Assembly (NCBI GenBank): GCA_052161645.1
Contig: CP197414.1
Source: Laterigemmans sp052161645
Lineage (GTDB): Bacteria > Planctomycetota > Planctomycetia > Pirellulales > Pirellulaceae
Reading direction: 5' to 3' (one strand)
Length of the DNA stretch: 64,000 nt
Part shown: positions 26,420-36,264 of the stretch, one piece after another
Layout: each line of letters starts with the position of its first letter
How positions within the stretch are numbered: position 1 is the first letter of the stretch
The notes under the pieces: model-generated
What the model was told of the DNA's origin: nothing
Database searches by the model: none
The model's input: only the letters and a program-made list of their open reading frames with translations
Made by a program: the position numbers and the translations under genes

Positions 26420-28990
26420 ATGCTCATTGGCGTAAGACTCTACATTGCCCCCCGGCTTCCTCGCGATCGCTTGGGACAACTCATGGTGTTGCTCTTGTCG
26501 GCATGCATGCTTTGTCTAGGCCCCGTCGCATCGGGGCAAGAGCCTGCGGCCGAAACGCTAGGCGACGCTACGACCGCTGTTACGGAGATACCTGACGATC
26601 CACAGGAGACTGATACCGACCCTCCGATCATGCTGGAGGAAGTGCCTAATCGCGCAGAAACGACCAGCGCTGAGTTGGCGACCCTGCTGCCCGGCGACAG
26701 CTCCCGCCGGACCCTTGAGCGGGTTGGCGGTGAAACGGATCTTGCACTCAAAGAGGTCAAATCGCATTTGGGAAAGACCCGGCAACTGCTGAGCGGACGT
26801 CCCAACGTGCGCACTCTGCAAAGGTCGTCGGCCGAACTCAGCGAGATGCTAAAGCATTTGCGGTCACTCGAAGAGCAACTAGACGACGAGTTGGACGGCT
26901 TCGGGATATCAATCGACCGAATCGACAAGATTGCAGCGGTTTGGACGACGACGGACGAACTGGCCAAGGCTGAGGAGGACGCCGACGCGACGATGTTGAC
27001 GCGCATTTCCACCGTACTCGTTGAAATCGACGAGACGCGGAGGGCAGTCATTGAACGTCGCAATGAGCTATTAGCCGTGCGCGACAGCCTGGTGAATCCG
27101 AGCGTTGCACTCGGCGAAAAAATTGAACATTTACAAACAACGGCAAAGAAGCGTCTAGCGGGGATTTTTCGAGCGGAACAACCACCGATATGGAGCTCGC
27201 AAATCCGGGAATCGTTTCATCAGGAATGGCAATCCATCGGACCAGCATTCTTTAAGAAACCGTTTGAGAAGCGCGGGCAAGTCGCACGGAATCCTACAGA
27301 GACGCTCGGCTTCCAGTTGGTGTTATTCCTCGCTTTTGGGTTTGCTTTACGCTGGCTGCGCAAACGAACTCGAACGAGGGCGGAATCTGACAATCGTCTG
27401 CAGCACGCCCAGTTAGTCTTTGAACACCCGTGGGCTATGGCTGTGCTGATCACAACTGCTCTCACGATACCGCTAGACCCAACATCGCCGCGCAGCGCGG
27501 GCCTTGTCGCCGCCGTGTTTATAACCTTGGCGACATTGCGAATCGTTCAGCGCTACTTGCCACCCCTGATGATTCTGTTTGCCTGGGGGCTGGCGGGTTT
27601 GTTCGTACTCGATCGGTTGCGAGACCTGCTGGAGACGATGCCCACACTCGATCGCTTGGTTTTCCTGACAGAGATGGTCGGCGGGCTCTGCTTGTTGATC
27701 TATTTACTGAATCCACGCCGGATCGCCAAACTGCCCGAAGAGCGGAAACTTCATCCGTTCTTCCGGCCTCTCTACTTGGCGATGAGCGTGGGTGCTGGCC
27801 TTTTGACGTTAGCAGTCTTGTCCGACTTGGCTGGCTGGTGCGACCTCGCCGTGTTGCTGGGGGACGGCGTCTTGAGGAGCGGGCAGCTAGGTTTGGTCGT
27901 CTTTGTGCTACTGAAGGTGGCTTTGGGGCTGACGATGTTTGCTCTCGTCCTCCGGCCACTCGGACTCATTCGAGCGGTCGCAAATCATCGACAGACCGTG
28001 TATCGTTGGCTGGAGCGAGGATTGATCATCCTTGCGGTCGGTTTTTGGGCGGCACGTGTCGCCGGTCAAATCGGCTTGCTCGCGCCCGCAACCGAGCTTG
28101 TTCAACAGGTGTTTGGTGCCAGTATCGACGTTGGCGCGCTCTCGGTTTCTGTTGGCGACGTAATGGTGTTCGCGTTCACCGTTTGGTTCTCGTTTGTACT
28201 AGCGCGCGGAATTCAGGTGCTGCTTCAAGAAGACGTGTTCACGCGGGTACGTACAAGCCGAGGTGTTCCGTATGCTGTCTCGAACCTTGCCCGATATAGC
28301 GTGATCTGCCTGGGCTTGCTGGTCGGCCTGGCCGCAGCGGGCGTTGAGATCGGGAAACTCGCCGTCGTCGCGGGCGGACTAGGTGTGGGGATCGGATTCG
28401 GTCTACAAAACGTTGTGAACAATTTTGTCTCCGGTTTGATCCTCCTGTTCGAGCGACCGATTGATGTGGGAGACACGATCGAATTGTCCGGCACATCGGG
28501 GACTATGAAACGGATCGGTATCCGCGCCAGCGTGATCCGCACCTTCGACGGGGCAGAAGTCATTGTACCCAACGGCATGCTAATCTCTGACAAAGTCACC
28601 AACTGGACACTTTCGGACAGGCGTCGGCGAGTTGATGTGAACGTAGGGGTCGAATACGGGACACCCGCCCAGCGAGTGATCGACATGCTCATTGAGGTGG
28701 CGAAGACCAATCCCAAGGTGATTCGCAATCCCGAGCCGGTCGCCTTTTTTGAGAACTTCGGTGACAGCTCTCTCGATTTCAAGCTCCGCGTGTGGTTCGA
28801 CGCTGATTCTTCTACCAACGCTTTTACGATCCACAGCGATGTTGCAGTCGCCGTTCAGCAGGCACTTGATGACGCGGGCATTGGCGTACCCTTCCCGCAA
28901 CGCGACCTTCGCCTGATCACGGTGCCCGAGAATATTAAGGCCGACCTCGGCATGGCAAAGCCGCAGGCCGATACTATCGCTGAGTCGTAG
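26420..28990 (+). CDS. MscS-family mechanosensitive channel, long form
   Basis: This 856-aa protein has a signal-like N-terminus (MVLLLSACMLCLGPVASG). A coiled-coil periplasmic region follows (about 85-250), then about 11 membrane segments and the C-terminal MscS core. The pore helix and beta-domain are clear: GGLGVGIGFGLQNVVNNFVSGLILLFERPIDVGDTIEL, RTFDGAEVIVPNG and KVTNWTLSDRRRRVDV. This layout resembles MscK/MscM-type long channels that release solutes on osmotic downshock. It ends 15 bases before the convergent porin stop. Confidence 0.93.
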   Translation: MLIGVRLYIAPRLPRDRLGQLMVLLLSACMLCLGPVASGQEPAAETLGDATTAVTEIPDDPQETDTDPPIMLEEVPNRAETTSAELATLLPGDSSRRTLERVGGETDLALKEVKSHLGKTRQLLSGRPNVRTLQRSSAELSEMLKHLRSLEEQLDDELDGFGISIDRIDKIAAVWTTTDELAKAEEDADATMLTRISTVLVEIDETRRAVIERRNELLAVRDSLVNPSVALGEKIEHLQTTAKKRLAGIFRAEQPPIWSSQIRESFHQEWQSIGPAFFKKPFEKRGQVARNPTETLGFQLVLFLAFGFALRWLRKRTRTRAESDNRLQHAQLVFEHPWAMAVLITTALTIPLDPTSPRSAGLVAAVFITLATLRIVQRYLPPLMILFAWGLAGLFVLDRLRDLLETMPTLDRLVFLTEMVGGLCLLIYLLNPRRIAKLPEERKLHPFFRPLYLAMSVGAGLLTLAVLSDLAGWCDLAVLLGDGVLRSGQLGLVVFVLLKVALGLTMFALVLRPLGLIRAVANHRQTVYRWLERGLIILAVGFWAARVAGQIGLLAPATELVQQVFGASIDVGALSVSVGDVMVFAFTVWFSFVLARGIQVLLQEDVFTRVRTSRGVPYAVSNLARYSVICLGLLVGLAAAGVEIGKLAVVAGGLGVGIGFGLQNVVNNFVSGLILLFERPIDVGDTIELSGTSGTMKRIGIRASVIRTFDGAEVIVPNGMLISDKVTNWTLSDRRRRVDVNVGVEYGTPAQRVIDMLIEVAKTNPKVIRNPEPVAFFENFGDSSLDFKLRVWFDADSSTNAFTIHSDVAVAVQQALDDAGIGVPFPQRDLRLITVPENIKADLGMAKPQADTIAES

Positions 28991-29005
28991 TATCGTTCTC
29001 TTCGA

Positions 29006-30448
29006 TTACGGCAAGTCAAAAATGAACGCAGTCTGGATACGGTGTGCGTCGTCAGATTCGCTATCAATATTCTCTCGTAGGCCATATAAGTATTCGATGC
29101 CGACCTTCACACGATCAACCGGATTCCAAATCAAATTGGCGGCTAAATAGGTTGTCCGGTGAACGTCGTCGGGCTGCTGGAGTAACGTGTTGTCCAGGGC
29201 GTTTTCGGCGTAGGTGAAGTTGGAATCCAGGCGATCGGTCCATTCCTGCGTGTAACCGACCATCCAACCTGTAAGTCCCAACAATTCGTCCGTGGTTGCG
29301 GTTTCGGGTGCGGCATCGGGTAAGCCCCGATAGCTCCCAATCCCGTCTCCAAAGACGAATTGGTGATAGATCTTGCTGCGATCTGTAAACAGCATGGTAC
29401 CGGTGAAATTCAAGCCCCAGCCAGATCGTGTAATCACACGTTCATCCGTTTGTTGAAAGCCGCCAATCCGGTACAAACCTGCGACTTGAAATTGCCCCCA
29501 GTCTTTGCTGAGGCGGAGTCTTGCAACCAGATCCGGTGAAGGCGTACGCGCGTCGCCGGTGATTCCAGCAGGTGGGACGACAATAAATTGCGTATCCTCA
29601 ACAGCGAGTGCCAAAGTCAAGTCTTCGTGCAGCACAGGTTGTGTCCAGCGGATCATTGCCTGTCGTCGATTGACGCTGGAAACACTCCCTTCGAAGTCCA
29701 AGGTTGCGGGTGCCGCAGCGATGTCGGTAAAGGTCGTCCAAGTCTGCCCGACCAACAGAGAGCCGACCTCGCCATAGGCGTGACGTAGCCGATAACTGTT
29801 GCCATTGCCGAAAAAGTCGCCTTCAACGAAGATTCGAACAGGGTTTTCGCTCGCCACCCAACGTGTATCAAAGCTCAGTCGCGTCTGCCGTGAATGAAAA
29901 CGCGTGTTGGTCCGTTCGGGCGCGCCAACTGGTATCTGCGTCGTGTCGAATAGATCTGTGGAATCGATTGGATTAAAGTCATAAATAAAGTCCGCTTTGA
30001 CATATCCACCGATCTTCATCGCCACGTCTTCGCCGTACACAATCAAGCCGCCCTTAAATTCAGGCGGAGAATAGAAATCGGTGCCGACACCAAAGCCACC
30101 AGTGTTACGTGAGAATGTTCCTTGGAACCTGCCTTCACTGGCCGCGGGCTTCAGTCCGATCGGCGCGACAGCTGACCCGGCAACTTGCGCGACAGGCGTC
30201 GGCGCATTCACTTCGCCACGAAAATCCGCCAAGACAAGGCCCGTGGATTGCTCGTCGATCTCGGCGAAGGAGAACGAACTAGGGAGCTGCAGCCCAGTTG
30301 AAGTGTCGCCAGGTCGCGCCGTATCGGCTTCGTTGTTCTTAACGGCTTTTGAAAATCCCAGGTCTGAAAAGGCAAGCTCTTGCGAATAGCTCACGGTGCT
30401 GGTCAAGGCAACGCACAGTGCGGTCGATAGTGCTCGATTTAAACGCAT
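29006..30448 (-). CDS. DcaP-like outer-membrane porin
   Basis: This 480-aa protein has a signal peptide (MRLNRALSTALCVALTSTVSYSQ), a short low-complexity linker, then alternating beta-strand pattern throughout. The segment MKIGGYVKADFIYDFNPIDS and RQTRLSFDTRW are typical of DcaP-type trimeric porins. It ends in an aromatic-rich beta-signal-like tail (IQTAFIFDLP). It would form a beta-barrel in the outer membrane; the solute is unknown. It is convergent with the MscS gene. Confidence 0.85.
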   Translation of the reverse strand: MRLNRALSTALCVALTSTVSYSQELAFSDLGFSKAVKNNEADTARPGDTSTGLQLPSSFSFAEIDEQSTGLVLADFRGEVNAPTPVAQVAGSAVAPIGLKPAASEGRFQGTFSRNTGGFGVGTDFYSPPEFKGGLIVYGEDVAMKIGGYVKADFIYDFNPIDSTDLFDTTQIPVGAPERTNTRFHSRQTRLSFDTRWVASENPVRIFVEGDFFGNGNSYRLRHAYGEVGSLLVGQTWTTFTDIAAAPATLDFEGSVSSVNRRQAMIRWTQPVLHEDLTLALAVEDTQFIVVPPAGITGDARTPSPDLVARLRLSKDWGQFQVAGLYRIGGFQQTDERVITRSGWGLNFTGTMLFTDRSKIYHQFVFGDGIGSYRGLPDAAPETATTDELLGLTGWMVGYTQEWTDRLDSNFTYAENALDNTLLQQPDDVHRTTYLAANLIWNPVDRVKVGIEYLYGLRENIDSESDDAHRIQTAFIFDLP

Positions 30449-30785
30449 GTGGCCTCCAGCTGCAGCACAACGACACTAGCGGAAAAAGGATCTTTAGAAG
30501 GCTTGCCAAATTGACACCGCCCAGAAATATGAAACGATGATAGGAGTGTCAACCTCACTTCAGGTGTTCGATCGACGCGGGTCTCGTTTCGCGACGTGAC
30601 TCAAGCCGGTCACGCAGAGCGTTTTCAGAAGTGGCAGAAACAGCTACCAGGCAAAACCGTTTCTACCGCCGAACGCAGCTGGCCAGCGGTTCGGCAACAG
30701 TCAATCACCGCTCCCGTGGCGACAGCTCATCCCCAACAATCAACTTACCCACACACGCACCTCAGCAAGCACTAAATTACCAAAA
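30449..30785. other. Divergent intergenic region
   Basis: This 337-base region lies between the minus-strand porin and the plus-strand STAS gene and should hold both promoters. No clear -35/-10 pair or operator was found. No hidden gene seen. Confidence 0.4.
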
Positions 30786-31067
30786 GTGACCCAACCCGAA
30801 GGAACGACTTTGACCATCCATGTCAGCGAGGCAAAACATTTGCGCGGAACGGTCTTGAAGGTGGACGGCCACTTGAAAGCCGCTGACGTCGCGGAGCTGT
30901 CACAGGCATGTCGATTGGCAAACGATTTGAGTACGCTCGATCTGTCGGACTTACAGTCGGCTGACAAGGCCGGCTTAGAGATACTGCGAGAACTATCCTC
31001 CCTGGGTGTGCAGCTTCAAAATGCATCTCCCTATATTGAATTGCTGCTGAAGCCCAATTCCCATTGA
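30786..31067 (+). CDS. Small STAS-like domain protein
   Basis: This 93-aa frame has a GTG start. The pattern HLRGTVLKVDGHLKAADVAELSQACR...STLDLSDLQSADKAGLEILRELSSLGVQL matches the STAS/anti-sigma-antagonist fold (strand-helix repeats with LDLSDLQSADKAG in the position of the phosphorylatable-serine loop). In the family this position is often Ser or Thr; here SADKAG offers a Ser. No partner kinase is adjacent. No strong ribosome site is visible. It is followed after 12 bases by the SnoaL-type gene. Confidence 0.55.
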   Translation: MTQPEGTTLTIHVSEAKHLRGTVLKVDGHLKAADVAELSQACRLANDLSTLDLSDLQSADKAGLEILRELSSLGVQLQNASPYIELLLKPNSH

Positions 31068-31079
31068 AGGTAAAAGTAA

Positions 31080-31855
31080 ATGAACATGAAAGTGAAATCG
31101 CTCGCCGTCATCTTGATGCTTGCCGCCGGCGCGGGCCAGTGTGTTGGCCAGGAATCTGCCGCAACTGGTGAGGTAGATACAAAAGCAGTTGCCGAATCGA
31201 AAGTTGACTCGCCTGATCTGGCTGCCATTCTCAAAGCTTCACAATCTTTTGTGGTCGCCTTCAATCAACATGACGCGAATGCGGTTGCCACGTTGTGGAC
31301 CAAGGACGGTGAATATGTTGACGGAGCGGGGCGAGTTCTTGTGGGACGCGCTGAAATCACAAAGGATTATCAGGCGTTCTTTACCGCCAATCCGGACGCC
31401 AAGATCAAAATCGTCATCGACTCGCTGCGACTACTGAGCAGCGACACAGCGATCGAGGATGGCCGTGCCGCTGTCGAGTCATCGACCTCGGGTGCTGGAG
31501 GCTTGACCAATTACACGGCTGTCCACACCAAGGTGGATGGACAATGGCTGATGGCTTCGGTCCGTGATGCGTCGGTCCAAGCTGTGCCGTCCGTCGCAAG
31601 CGCCGCGGATCTGGAATGGTTAATCGGCAAATGGGCTGCTGAAGAGCATGGCGTGACGATGGAGTCGGATTGCAGTTGGGTTGTTGATGGGCGGTTCATT
31701 CAGCGCAAGTACACGACCACTCAAGTCGATGGGAGCAATTACGAAGACTGGATGACAATGCGTACGTGTGGCAATCGATTCAGCGAACTGCAGGCGGGAT
31801 GGTGATTCCAGACACCGACGAAGTTGTCCTCAAGCGAATTCCGATCGCCCGTTGA
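31080..31855 (+). pseudogene. SgcJ/EcaC-type SnoaL gene with internal deletion
   Basis: The frame 31080-31805 gives a signal peptide (MKVKSLAVILMLAAGAGQCVGQ) and a SnoaL/NTF2-like domain (SQSFVVAFNQHDANAVATLWTKDGEYVDGAGR...DGQWLMASVRDA), then a second domain start (LEWLIGKWAAEE). At about 31752 the protein runs out of frame. The segment DDNAYVWQSIQRTAGGMVIPDTDEVVLKRIP, which looks like the proper C-terminus, is read in another frame up to about 31855. The middle of the second domain is absent. Reading: an internal deletion fused the two ends and shifted the frame. Confidence 0.65.
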
Positions 31856-31899
31856 TTTTCCGATCTATCTCATCAAATCATTCATAAAGTAGCCCAATC

Positions 31900-33359
31900 A
31901 TGTTACGAAAATATTTATTGACGTCGCTCGGTATCGCTTTGACGTTGTGCGTTCCACTCCATGAGGCTTGGGGGCGCGACGAGGAGGTGGCGGCGGCGGA
32001 GGACGCGGTGGTTTTAGCGGCGGTGGGGGCGGCGGCTTCAGCGGCGGTGCTGCCCGCGGTCCAAGCCGAATGGGGAGTAGCATGGGCGGGCGCGCTCCCA
32101 GCAGTTTCGGCAGCAGCTCCCTACGAAGTCCCGGCGTCGGTGCCCCCTCTCGAGGTCCCAGCGGTATCGGGGGCGGTGGTCCAGTGGGCGGCAATGCAGG
32201 CGCTCGGCCCGCAACTGGAACGGGTACGATTGGTAGTCAGAATCGCAGTCAGTTCGCAGCCCCCAGCAGCGGCCAGCTCAACAGTTTTCTCGGTTTGCCC
32301 TCCGATCAAGGTCTGCACAGTCTCAACTCCGGCAGCCGTGCTGGTAGCTTAACAAGTCCCGGTCAATTACCGGCTGGCGAAGGCAGGTTCGACGTGAACT
32401 ATGGTACGGCGGAAGGTGCTCGGGGCGGTCAAGCTGGGGGCGTCACGGTGACCGGGCCACGCGGTAACACGGCGGGACGAGCTGTCGGTGTCGGCTCGCA
32501 AGGTGGTGTCGCGGCAGTCGGCGGCGTTCAAGGTGCAGCCGGTGGCTCTGCGGTCCGCGGTGCCGCGGTCGGCCCTGGCGGCCAAGTCGCCGCCGGTCGT
32601 GCTGCAGTCGGACCGGCCGGGCTCGGAGGTGGAGGTGCGGTGGTGGCTGGCCCCGGCGGAGTCGCCGCGGGATTCGCTCGCGTCTCGCCTTCAGGACGAT
32701 ACACAGCGGCGGCCGCGGTTCGGACGAACTACAACCACTGGGGCATCTATGGAAGCGGCTGGTACACCAATCACCCCGGTGCTTGGTTTGCTGCCGGTTG
32801 GGCATCAAGTGCCGCTTGGAATGCGTGCACGTGGGGCAATGCTGCCAGCTACGACGGCTACAGCGAAATGCCACCCGTCTACTACGACTACGGAAACAAT
32901 GTCACATATGAAGGCGACGTCGTGTATATGAACGGCGATGCGGTCGGCACGTCGGAGGAGTATTACGAGCAAGCGGCAACGCTGGCGACCGCTGGCGCAC
33001 AAGCCGAAGCACCGGCCGACAGCGACTGGCTTCCACTGGGCGTGTTTGCATTGACCAAGCCCGAGGAAACTCAGTTGGCAGTGACCATCCAACTTGCTGT
33101 TAACAAGGACGGCATCCTTCGCGGCAACTACACTGATACCAACACGGACAAGACGCAGCTCATTCAAGGCTCGGTCGACAAGCAAACGCAGCGTGCTGCC
33201 TTCACCGTCGGCGATGATACGACCCATTTGATCGAGACTGGTCTGTACAACTTGACCAAAGACGAAGCGCCCTGCTTGCTGCACTTCGGCAGCGATCGAA
33301 CCGAGCAATGGTTGCTTGTACGATTGCCGGAACCAGAGTCCTCGGACAAGCAAAACTAA
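31900..33359 (+). pseudogene. Gly-rich secreted protein, frame broken after signal peptide
   Basis: An ATG at 31900 gives a clear signal peptide, MLRKYLLTSLGIALTLCVPLHEAWG. At the G5 run around 31969-31973 the coding sense moves to another frame, which continues to 33359 as a Gly-rich stretch (GGGGGGGRGGFSGGGGGGFSGG type), Val/Gly/Ala repeats (GGQVAAGRAAVGPAG), then a globular C-terminus (YNHWGIYGSGWYTNHPGAWFAAGW and LAVNKDGILRGNYTDTNTDKTQLI). Adding one G to the run would restore one frame of about 486 codons. It is therefore a recent frameshift, a base-call error in a homopolymer, or a slippage site. Function unknown; surface protein likely. Confidence 0.6.
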
Positions 33360-33478
33360 CAGTCGGCGACGACACAATCGTTTAAACGCGTGGGCAATGC
33401 CCCACGCGTCCTCTGCATAAACCCTCTGACATTCGCCGACCAACCACACTGAAAACAACAAATCTACGAGTTCAATCT

Positions 33479-34321
33479 ATGAGAAAACTGATCCATCACC
33501 TCGCGTGCATCGCCGCGGCGATCGTCGCAATACCCAACATTGGTTTCGCCCAATCCGAACCAAGCTCATCACCTCCGCTCGACCGTACAAGGCTGCCGAT
33601 CGCTGATCCCACCCTAAAACCGATTACGGAACTGGATGTCCGCAACACGAAACCGCCGGCTCGATTTAAAGTCACCGCACCGAAGGGTGCTCCTAACGTC
33701 GTCATCATTCTGATAGACGATCTTGGTTTCGGCGCAACCTCCACGTTCGGTGGCCCGATTCCAACGCCAACTCTTGATCGTCTGGCGAAACGCGGATTGC
33801 GCTATAACAATTTCCACACCACTGCACTTTGCTCGCCGACGCGCGTGGCCCTCAAGTGCGGTCGCAACCATCATACCGCCAACGCTGGCTCGATCATGGA
33901 AACAGCCACGGCGTACCCAGGCAACACGGGAGCGATCCCCAACAGTGTTGCACCGCTCGCCGAGATGCTGAGGCTTAATGGCTACAGCACCGGCGCGTTT
34001 GGGAAGTGGCATGAAACGGCAGCTTGGGAAACCAGCGTGTCCGGACCGTTTGATCGCTGGCCGACGCACCAAGGCTTTGACAAGTTCTATGGCTTTATCG
34101 GCGGTGAGACCGACCAATGGTCACCGCTGATTTTCGATGGTGTCGTCCGCATTAACCCGCCCCTCAAGGAAGGTTATCACTTCACCGAAGACATGACCGA
34201 CCAAGCGATCAATTGGATCAAAGCCCAACAATCGCTCACGCCCGACAAGCCGTTCTTCACCTATTTCGCGACCGGCGCAACACACGCTCCGCACCACGTG
34301 CCACAGGAATGGATTCCTTTC
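33479..34321 (+). pseudogene. Arylsulfatase, N-terminal part only
   Basis: The frame has a signal peptide (MRKLIHHLACIAAAIVAIPNIGFAQ), the first metal site NVVIILIDDLGFG and the sulfatase signature CSPTRVALKCGR, where Cys at about residue 118 is the site converted to formylglycine. Further family blocks follow: GYSTGAFGKWHETA and FFTYFATGATHAPHH. At about base 34321 it breaks into a protein-kinase sequence in another frame. A complete enzyme of this subgroup is far longer, and the C-terminal half, including other active-site residues, is missing. Start supported by the signal peptide; inactive by inference. Confidence 0.8.
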
Positions 34322-34694
34322 CGAAGCCAAGAGTGCGGGCAGGCTCAATCATCCGAACACGGTTACGATTTACGAGGTGGCTCATGACGAGGACGTCCAC
34401 TATCTCGTGATGGAAGTCGTCGCTGGCGGCAGCACCGCTGAGTATCTTGAGCAGTCCGGCGCGTACGCTGTCGGCGAAGCGACTCTTCTGGTTAGCGAGG
34501 CCTGTCGAGGGCTCGCCGCCACGCATCAACAGGGACTGGTCCATCGAGACGTTAAGCCGGCAAACCTGCTGTTGACGCAAGACGGCACAGTGAAAGTCGC
34601 CGATTTTGGTTTGGCCAAGCGAGCGGCAAAGCAGTCCATGATGATGACTCAGGAAGGGCATCTGGTTGGCACGCCCTATTACATGAGTCCCGAG
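34322..34694 (+). pseudogene. Ser/Thr protein kinase fragment
   Basis: Reading from about 34322, EAKSAGRLNHPNTVTIYEVAHDED, then HYLVMEVVAGGS, the catalytic loop LVHRDVKPANLLL, the DFG of VADFGLAKR, and GTPYYMSPE cover kinase subdomains III to VIII. The ATP-binding Gly-loop and Lys are missing at the left junction with the sulfatase. The substrate lobe is missing on the right. A frame with a start within the fragment (34377) runs to 34805, but its tail is unrelated. Both ends are sharp, as in a rearranged remnant. Confidence 0.8.
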
Positions 34695-34823
34695 CCAATC
34701 TTCGTCAACACTTGTCCGCCCCGCCTCCGAAGCGCTCATCCCCGATCGCAGAAGCTTTACGAGCACTCTGGTGGCGGGCTTAAGTTTGCTCGCCCTAGCC
34801 GGTAGCGGTACCGCCTAATTGCG

Positions 34824-35107
34824 GCGACACCCACGGGCGAACCGATCCGGATCGGTATCCTTCATTCGCTGACCGGCACGATGGGGCACAGCGGTTCCTC
34901 GGTAGCTGACGCGACCCTGTTGGCCATCGATGAACTCAACCGAAGCGGCGGCGTGCTAGGTAGACCGCTCGAGCCCATCGTTGCCGACGGTCGATCCGAT
35001 CCGGATCGGTTTCTCGTCGAAGCAAAACGGATGATCGATGAGGAGAAGGTTTGCACGATCTTTGGTTGCTGGACATCGGCGAGCCGTAAAACCGTCGTTC
35101 CGTTATG
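34824..35107 (+). pseudogene. UrtA-like substrate-binding domain fragment
   Basis: The sequence TGEPIRIGILHSLTGTMGHS...VADATLLAIDELNRSGGVLGRPLEPIVADGRSDPDRF...EEKVCTIFGCWTSASRKTV matches the N-terminal lobe of urea/amide ABC-type binding proteins. It stops at 35107 after about 95 codons. Just upstream, in another frame, LVAGLSLLALAGSG could be a membrane segment. Inference: kinase, membrane segment and binding domain came from one sensor-kinase gene, now broken by deletions and frameshifts. Confidence 0.7.
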
Positions 35108-35581
35108 ACACGCTGCCATACGAACGGGGCCAATGTGCTCCACCGACTTGTGCGGGAGTGAGGAGAAACAGGCCGGGACGTGTGGAGCGGGTAGCTTAAG
35201 GTTCCTGGATTCGCTTGCGCGATTCGGCGGTTCAAACAAAGACAGCCAATGGGGCCCGCCTTCGTGCTTTGCGACCAAATGATCAGGGAGACCAAGCAAG
35301 CTGAGTTGTTGAGGGTGCGAGCCAGCAGGCCTATTTTCCCACGGTTGAATTTGTTGACTGCCTGGGGGCTTTCAGCCTACCCCTAGTTTTCAAGTGAGCG
35401 GGAGCTTTACGATCAGATTGGGAAAGATCTCTACGACAGAGGACTCTTGGGGACCAACGGGTTTCATGCGATAATGAGCGGACATGGGGTTTACGAAAAA
35501 CGAACGACGGCCATGCGAGAACAGTCTCGTCGGTTTATCTCTGAGCTGAGATAGTTCAGTTAAAATCACGGGAGGAGCGAC
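35108..35581. other. About 470 bases without a recognisable gene
   Basis: No frame here has a recognisable protein. No repeat or RNA was recognised. It joins the decayed kinase region to the intact cupin operon. The last bases carry GGGAGGAG, a good ribosome site for the frame starting at 35582. Confidence 0.4.
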
Positions 35582-35779
35582 ATGACCAACGACAGTTTCC
35601 AAATCCGCCAACTCGCCGTCGAACTTCAGCCGCCTGAATCCAGCAAGCAGAGCATCGTGCTGACCGACGACGACAATGCAAAAGTTGTATTGTTCGCCTT
35701 TGCTGCTGACGTTGTTGAAATAACACCCGAAAAACTTCTTTCCGATTTGGAAATTCGCATGAAAAGATGTAAGTCATGA
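35582..35779 (+). CDS. Small protein, possible truncated cupin
   Basis: This 65-aa frame is preceded by a strong ribosome site (GGGAGGAG) and overlaps the next start by 4 bases (ATGA), so it is probably translated. The middle, SIVLTDDDNAKVVLFAFAAD, resembles the start of a cupin and the fragment at 21015-21206; the C-terminus then turns to unrelated charged sequence. It may be a leader-like remnant that still couples translation to the downstream cupin gene. Confidence 0.5.
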   Translation: MTNDSFQIRQLAVELQPPESSKQSIVLTDDDNAKVVLFAFAADVVEITPEKLLSDLEIRMKRCKS

Positions 35780-36264
35780 CCACGAACAACACACCGACAA
35801 TCCGCAAGCCGAATGAAGGTTGTACCATTGCCGTCGTCGGGGACGTGTACCGTTTCATGGCGACGAGCGAGGATACAAACGGCAAATACGCTATGTGGGA
35901 AGCGACTGTGCCTCCGGGCGGCGGGCCCCCCCCGCATGTCCACAGTCGAGAGGAAGAGAGCTTCTACATTCTCGAAGGCGAAATCACATTCCAGATTGGT
36001 GAGGAACGTAACGTCGCACCCGCAGGGATGTTTACCAATATGCCCGTGGGAACACCGCATTCATTCAAGAACGAAAGCAATCATCCGGCGAAAATGATCA
36101 TCTCGATCGCGCCCGCTGGACTGGAAAAAATGTTTTTCGAGTTCGGTGTGCCGCTGCCGGAAGGTTCAACCTCCGCATTGCCACCGACAAAAGATGAGAT
36201 CGAGAAGCTTTTGGCGATTGCACCAAAGTATGGAATCGAAATCAGAGTGCCACACCATGACTAA
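35776..36264 (+). CDS. Cupin-domain protein
   Basis: This 162-aa protein has both cupin motifs: GGGPPPHVHSREEESFYILEGE (metal ligands His, His, Glu) and NMPVGTPHSFKNES (His). Size and layout fit single-domain cupins of unknown substrate. It overlaps the previous frame by 4 bases and the following GNAT gene by 8 bases, so the run is one operon. Cytoplasmic, no signal peptide. Confidence 0.85.
   Translation: MTTNNTPTIRKPNEGCTIAVVGDVYRFMATSEDTNGKYAMWEATVPPGGGPPPHVHSREEESFYILEGEITFQIGEERNVAPAGMFTNMPVGTPHSFKNESNHPAKMIISIAPAGLEKMFFEFGVPLPEGSTSALPPTKDEIEKLLAIAPKYGIEIRVPHHD

Noticed and set aside
32121..32874. Long frames on the minus strand opposite the Gly-rich gene
   Set aside because: They are Arg/Pro-rich mirror translations of Gly/Ala-rich repeats.
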